23,087 bases of DNA from Pelomyxa schiedti (lineage: Eukaryota; Evosea; Pelobiontida; Pelomyxidae): positions 1 to 23,087 of the forward strand of contig JAHLWZ010001061.1 of the NCBI GenBank assembly GCA_020536535.1, given 5' to 3'. Position 1 is the first letter of the stretch, and every line of letters starts with the position of its first letter. Positions 18,373-23,087 of the stretch are shown one piece after another. Below the pieces are notes generated by a model. It was given only the letters and a program-made list of their open reading frames with translations, was not told the origin of the DNA and did no database searches. The position numbers were made by a program, and so were the translations under genes.

Positions 18373-19295
18373 ATGAGTGCGGAGGGAGGTAACGGCCCAA
18401 ACGGGGTTGTCAGGGGATTAGTGTCGCTCTACACGTCCACGCCGAATCCAGGTCGTGCGGCGAGTGCGAGCGAAACAGACTTGTTTCACTACAATTGCCA
18501 GGTTGGGCAGTTCCTTCGTTGGTTTTTTTTTCAATAATCTCACCTCTTCTTATGCTAGGGATTTCATGATTGTGGGTGGGGATGCTCTTACAGGTGTTGT
18601 CAAATGGTTGTATCGAATTTGATTTTGCAGGGAATCATACCGCCTGAGCCTGTGAAACCATTTCCACTTGTCACTGACATCATACTGGCACTGGGCAAGG
18701 TATTTCCAATTACTCCCAAAACATTCCCCCAAATAGCGGCATCACTCTGACACACGCTATTTAATCAAATCATCAAGTTGTAATGCAGAGAATGAGTGCT
18801 TGTGGATCAGGAGAGTGGATAGAGCCTCCGGATATTGCCAAATTTATGAAAATCACCTATAACATTTCTGGTCCTCTGGGTGAATTCCGAATTCACCCAC
18901 AATCTAGTGGCAACATGTCCGTTTCGAATACTGTTGAGGAAATTAGTGCCCCCGCGCTTGCAGCTAGATTTTACACCCATTTTAAAGAACATGCAACTCC
19001 CATCTGTATTGATGACAGAGTTTATGCGTAATTCCCAAACCACCTACTCAACCGTTTAATTCCTTTCCAACTTTCCATTAGATACTGCGTTCTTGCAGTG
19101 AAGACTGTTGAAAACACACCTATGCTGCTTGTATTTGATCCCCACATTTCCGCAATTCTGGACTTCACTGACTTTGAAGAACACTGCCAGGGCACAGTGC
19201 TTGACGACTTCGAATTCAGAAAATTTGGCTGGAACCCCATTGTCACATTCTGTGGAAACAAGAATTGGTTGGTATTTTACCCGCACAAAATCTAA
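18373..19295 (+). CDS. UFM1-specific protease (UFSP, peptidase family C78)
   Basis: Four exons (18373-18501, 18559-18699, 18789-19027, 19082-19295) give 240 residues. The catalytic block is rebuilt across the first junction: DLFHYNCQ then GFHDCGWGCSYRCCQ, with the nucleophile Cys52 in the family motif G-W-G-C-x-Y-R. Later come GSGEWIEPPDI (the G-S-x-x-W-I block), ATPICIDDRVYAYCVLAV and MLLVFDPH, giving the catalytic Asp189 and His191 (D-P-H). All three catalytic residues are present, so it should be active. Such enzymes mature the UFM1 precursor and remove UFM1 from targets. The short length and lack of a large N-terminal domain resemble UFSP1 more than UFSP2. Its stop codon lies 71 bp from that of the convergent dynamin-like gene. 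Confidence 0.85.
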
Positions 19296-19366
19296 ATGCA
19301 TGACGGACAATAAGAGGTTTTTTTTAACTACAAACAATTTATTACATAACCAATTTGCGTTGGGAT

Positions 19367-22122
19367 TTAAAAGCCCATTCGGGCTCTAGCTAGTGTAGCT
19401 TCCTTTATCTTCTGCAGTCTATCAAGAGTGCTATTCCCTCTGTAAAAGTCACCAATTCGATCCAGTACATTCTGGTGATAAGGTTTCCTCTTGTATTCTG
19501 CAATTAGTTGGTCACAGAGCTGAAGAATGACTTCATCCCTGCGCCTGGCAAACGAAGTCTAGTATCTCAGTTAGTTCACTCTGTTAGAAGGTTGTCTCAT
19601 ATACATTGGATGTATGAAGGAATATGTCTTTGAGGGTACTGAGGTCATTGGAAAAGGGCGGAATGTTGGTCCCGGCATGGAATTCCGGCAGTCCTATAGA
19701 ATAACATTGGGAGAATGGTGGCGGTTCACTAAGGAGAGTATGACCAAATAAGTTTCCAAGAGCGTAACTGATCTAAGGAATGCAAGTCAGCTAAACCAAA
19801 CTCTGAAGAGGAGATTACCTCCTGTTCTGCTTCTTGAACAGGCTTGTTCTTTACGGCGCAGTCTCTCGCCAATACATCCATCTTGGTCAGTACAAAGAAG
19901 ACTTTATCCCACTGCGAGTTATTGACTCCAACAGTGCCGGTGTTTGATGCTGTGCTAGCCCCTCTGGAAGTGGAATTGCCATCGGAATAAAGCAGTTTCA
20001 CAGCACTTGCAGCTAAGGAGCCAACTGAGCCCAGAAGACCCCATCCCCCACCACTTCCTCCACTGTCTCTGGTAGCAGGGATATTGTTAACTTTTCCATG
20101 TGTTTGAAGTGTCCTTCTGTAATTCAGAGTAAAAAAGTGTTCATTTTCTGAAGTAAACCTACACAAATTGTTCTCCTTCAATTGCATACAGTTTGCATTG
20201 TTCAAAGAGAGAGATTTGTCCGATGCTGTTGTGGATCTCAGCTGCAGGCATCATAAACAGTGAGAAGTCTGCCATCTGAAAAAAAATTACTGGTTGTAGG
20301 CAAATTGGAATGTTAACTCGTATGAACAGTTGCATCGTGGCAATTTGAGGTAAGATTGATTCTTGTGTATTGTTTTTCTGGTCGAGTCCCTTAGAGTCAA
20401 TTAAAATTATTCTTTTGGGAAGTTGACTAATAGAGGTAAGTGATTTATTTGGAAGGTACAAAGTACCAGTCTTTTGAACTAGCAGAATAGATGTACTGCT
20501 CATTTATAATAACAGCACGAAGGTTATGAAGTCTCTCAAACAATTGTCGTTGATCTCGCAATTGGTATCTATACCTCTCTAATGTCTTGAAAGAATCCAA
20601 GTGGCAAAAAACTTGGTTGAGTCTACAAACAAATCACTGAAACTGAATAATGGACAAAACAAGGAGTACCTGGGGTCTCTGTTCACATCCATATCTGTGC
20701 TGGGCAGTTCTCTCATCAACTCTTCTCGACTAAACCTTCTGAAGTCTGTTTGCCCACATATCTTCTGAAATTCAGGAAGCGGAACAGTTTCAAAAATTGT
20801 GAACTTGGTGTCACAGACCCCGATCTGAATACCGTTAGCCTTGATTTGTTGAAACAATCATACAGCAGATCTTGTCACTGGTATTGTAAATACGTGATTG
20901 ATGAAGGCACTTTTGCCAGCTGAAGTGACCCCAAAAATTCCAATTACTAACTTTTTCCACAGCCAACGTTCCGTTTTCACTCGCAAGTTCTCACATAATT
21001 CCATTAAAAATTCATAGTCATCCTGGCCTTCCTCCACACTTATCAATATTAAAGGAATAGAACAGGGATGTAGATACCTGGGATGCCTGCTGCATTGTCT
21101 GCGTAGTAAAGGGGGATGCAGTAGGTTGGGGAAAATTTGGAGAGTTGCAAGATGATGGCTGCGGAAATTTTTGAGTGGGAATCGATGTTTGTGGGAAATT
21201 GGGATTGGTCAAAGTAGGTTGAGGAAAATTTGGGGCAAGAGTAGGCTGCGGAAAATTAGGAGTGACAGACGGTTGTGGAAAAGTGGGAATTGCGGATGCG
21301 GGTTGCAGGAAATTGGGAGTGGGTATAGGAGGAGTGGGAGTTGGAGATGAAGGTAACGGTTGGAGAGGGGGTGTCGCTGGATTTGGTGGAATAAAATGAG
21401 AGGGAACGTTTGGTCTCATAGCAGTTGCAGTTGAGGCGCTGGGAGGAAGTTCCTGTACATAGAATGGGTAAAGAAGATAATGTGTTCGAATCCTTACCTG
21501 ACCATTTGTCAGGAATTTCAAAAATGTCCTGATTTTGTCTTTCATATCTTCAGATATGGCGGCTGGATTCGCAAGAAGAGAACAGAAATCAGATAACGTC
21601 TGAAGCAGAAATGCGTTTAGTTGTTGACGCATATCTTCAAGAAGAGGTTCGCTTTGAATGGCATTGTACAAATCTAGGTGGAGGATAAAGGCCACAGCTA
21701 AAAAAAAAAAGAAACTAATACTTTGTTTTGGGAGGTCTCTCATTTGCAAATTGGCGTGTAGAATTTCAAAGTCACTGTTTAAAAAAATGAAACAAACATT
21801 GATATGGAAAAACAGGATATAAGAAGGTCAGCAGTAAGTGAAATTACGTGAATGTGTGGAACACTTCTCTGGACAGAATTTCGTCATCAACGCCCGGTTG
21901 TGCTCCTGTCGTGCCCGAATTAGTCCTCGCCCTCGCAGGGCAATAAACGGTGACCACTTGCACGAATTGTTGCTGTTGCTGGAGCAATTGGTGGTGGCTG
22001 GGCGAGAACACGCCGCCACGTAGACCAACGGCCTCGCAAGGCACCCCGTTGACGTGAATTTCGGTAATCATTTTGAGGGACAGGTTTTTGGGTCGGCTGG
22101 CGTTGGGTTGCGAAAGCGACAT
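19367..22122 (-). CDS. Dynamin-like large GTPase with Pro-rich linker
   Basis: Eleven exons (22122-21848, 21774-21498, 21452-21078, 21031-20894, 20839-20670, 20622-20467, 20426-20318, 20275-20163, 20116-19819, 19772-19605, 19558-19367) give 756 residues. After a Gln-rich N-terminal region and a helical segment comes a Pro-rich linker with repeated P-N-F-P-Q-P units (about 195-305). The GTPase domain follows: P-loop GVTSAGKS (343-350), GVCDTKFTIFE with the switch I Thr, IILIDSKGLDQ (D-x-x-G) and VFFVLTKMDVL (T-K-x-D). A Gly/Ser/Ala-rich insertion (about 555-600, DSGGSGGGWGLLGS) separates the last two motifs. The spacing points to the dynamin superfamily; subfamily and membrane target are unknown. 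A 24-nt stretch in exon 2 (21721-21698, GTATTAG...TTTTAG) could be an ultrashort intron or be translated as Ser-Ile-Ser-Phe; both keep frame. The start could also lie upstream. Confidence 0.75.
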
Positions 22123-22288
22123 CCCACTTGAGACACTAACGGAACAAAAAAATCAATAAATTCAGGGGAAAATGGTGTCACCAAGTTGGCGAATTGGCCA
22201 AAGACTGCACCTGATGTGCTGGTTTCATTTGTGCATACAATTTTAAAATCACTCATTTGATACAGAGTGAAGTGACTGCAAAGTGGTC

Positions 22289-22699
22289 ATGGTCCCACTG
22301 CTGGAACTTGATCTCCTGCAGACTTTCACAGGTCAGGAGGTAAAGATCAGCAAGCCTGGTGCCTGGATTCAAATAAATGGTGACAGTGAGACTGCTGAAA
22401 GGGCTTTACTGTGAATGCAACCCAATGGAGGATGGAAAGTACATTGTTACCTCGTCATTGGGTATGTCAAGACTGTAGAGCCAAGTGAAGTGAGGTTCAT
22501 TGCACAAGTTTGTGGGTTCCCTTTTCTGGTTTCTTGTCTCCAAGTTCAGGGATCATACACTGAGGACAGCAAGGAGGAACATGAGGGCAGAATAAAACGT
22601 GAGGATGACATAGTCATGCAGATTGAGGACACCAGAGTGAAAAGTGAGGAGAATGAGGATGACGATGACAATGATGATGGGAGTGAAGCTGAAGGAGAG
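22289..22699 (+). CDS. Unrecognised acidic protein, 5' exons only
   Basis: A model with exons 22289-22379, 22440-22507 and 22550-22699 is open throughout (103 residues) and ends at a strong donor (GAG|GTGAGG), so the gene would continue. The first 50 or so residues (MVPLLELDLLQTFTGQEVKI, then KPGAWIQI and VIGYVKTVEPSEVRFIAQ) look like a small beta-barrel, vaguely Sm-like; the next 50 are very acidic and charged, with repeated E/D/K and a D-N-D-D run. I do not recognise the family. Without the first intron a TGA at 22412-22414 interrupts the frame, so a pseudogene is the main alternative. The next exon was not found before the window ends. Confidence 0.35.
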
Positions 22700-22738
22700 G
22701 TGAGGGCCGAGACAACTGTGAATGGGGTGCTGGTAATT

Positions 22739-22888
22739 GTGGCACATACCAGGCAGTGTGCAACGGCCATGTGTACTGCACCCCAGAATGCAAAGCCACA
22801 ATGAAAAAAGGTGTGTGTAGTGAGCAGTAGCAACTGCCCTGCTCCCAAACAGCAGTCACTCTGACCAGTCAAGTCAATGTGGAACTGT
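22739..22888 (+). pseudogene. Decayed fragment of the olfactomedin domain of the TRIM-like family
   Basis: About 150 bp match exon 8 of gene B around 4848-4998: GGCACATACCAGGCAGTG, then CAACGGCCA, GTGTACTGCACCCCAG, CCACAATGA, AGCAACTGC, CTCCCAAAC and GTCACTCTG in the same order. Small deletions and substitutions break the frame and introduce stops (for example TAG near 22829). No RING, B-box or coiled-coil sequence accompanies it. It lies just after the donor site of the preceding acidic gene, so it may sit within an intron. It is a third member of the family in this window, no longer functional. Confidence 0.75.
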
Positions 22889-23087
22889 GAACACACACCC
22901 CAGGGTGCAGGTTTTTGGGTAACCAACCTCTTTCAAGCAACAAGAACAAAGGTCAATGTAGACAAACACCTAGCTGTTATTCCTCACTGCAAAAGGCCTG
23001 GTCTTGCTTATTTGTCCCAGACAAACACGATGGGGTTATTTGATCCCTGTGTTACTGGGTATAATAGTGAAGATCTTGTTCTAGTAC
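22889..23087. other. Window end, no gene recognised
   Basis: About 200 bp of mixed-composition sequence after the olfactomedin fragment. No open frame, splice pattern or repeat could be supported. It may be the rest of an intron of the gene that starts at 22289. Confidence 0.3.

Noticed and set aside
22068-22256. Upstream minus-strand start (22256) for the dynamin-like gene
   Set aside because: It reads in another frame than the exon beginning at 22122, and no intron that joins them was evident.

Overview
This window is nuclear DNA from a protist with a compact, intron-rich genome. Genes lie 70-900 bp apart on both strands. Nearly every gene is cut by short introns, mostly 40-60 nt, that begin GT (sometimes GC) and end AG, and most can be placed to the base because reading phase and protein family agree. 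The standard genetic code is used. The gene content (kelch and F-box proteins, Rho and Rab-like GTPases, a SYP7-like SNARE, a Vint/Hint domain, ankyrin-like repeats) suits an amoebozoan-like free-living protist. An archamoeba is my best guess, but that is inference.

Layout. 1-169 (-): first exon of a malate/L-lactate dehydrogenase-family enzyme. 491-5396: a large palindrome with two divergent, paralogous eight-exon genes (A on -, B on +), each encoding RING, two B-boxes, a coiled coil and a C-terminal olfactomedin domain. 5608-7862 (+): ankyrin-like repeat protein. 7935-9147 (+): C-tail-anchored Q-SNARE. 9389-10408 (-): RING/TRAF-zinc-finger/SH3b protein. 10409-11334: intergenic, with a GC-rich cluster of hairpins ending in a T-run. 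11335-12937 (-): COP9 signalosome subunit 4. 13200-14432 (+): F-box fused to a degenerate small GTPase with a CaaX end. 14433-15051: intergenic, with two copies of a tRNA-like short repeat. 15052-18280 (-): a 20-exon gene for a 785-residue Rho GTPase-kelch-F-box-Vint protein. 18373-19295 (+): UFM1-specific protease. 19367-22122 (-): dynamin-like large GTPase. 22289 to the end (+): start of an unrecognised acidic gene, with a decayed olfactomedin fragment at 22739-22888.

How the genes fit together. At least seven of the twelve genes belong to ubiquitin or ubiquitin-like pathways: two TRIM-like E3s, a RING/TRAF E3, CSN4 (which acts on cullin-RING ligases), two F-box proteins (which would plug into cullin-RING ligases) and a UFM1 protease. 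The most unusual items are the TRIM-olfactomedin architecture, the Rho-kelch-F-box-Vint fusion and the neighbouring F-box-GTPase-CaaX fusion. The last two suggest small-GTPase-linked SCF adaptors, comparable in logic to RhoBTB proteins but built on an F-box instead of BTB domains. All exon models are my manual splicing from the genomic sequence. No transcript data were available.
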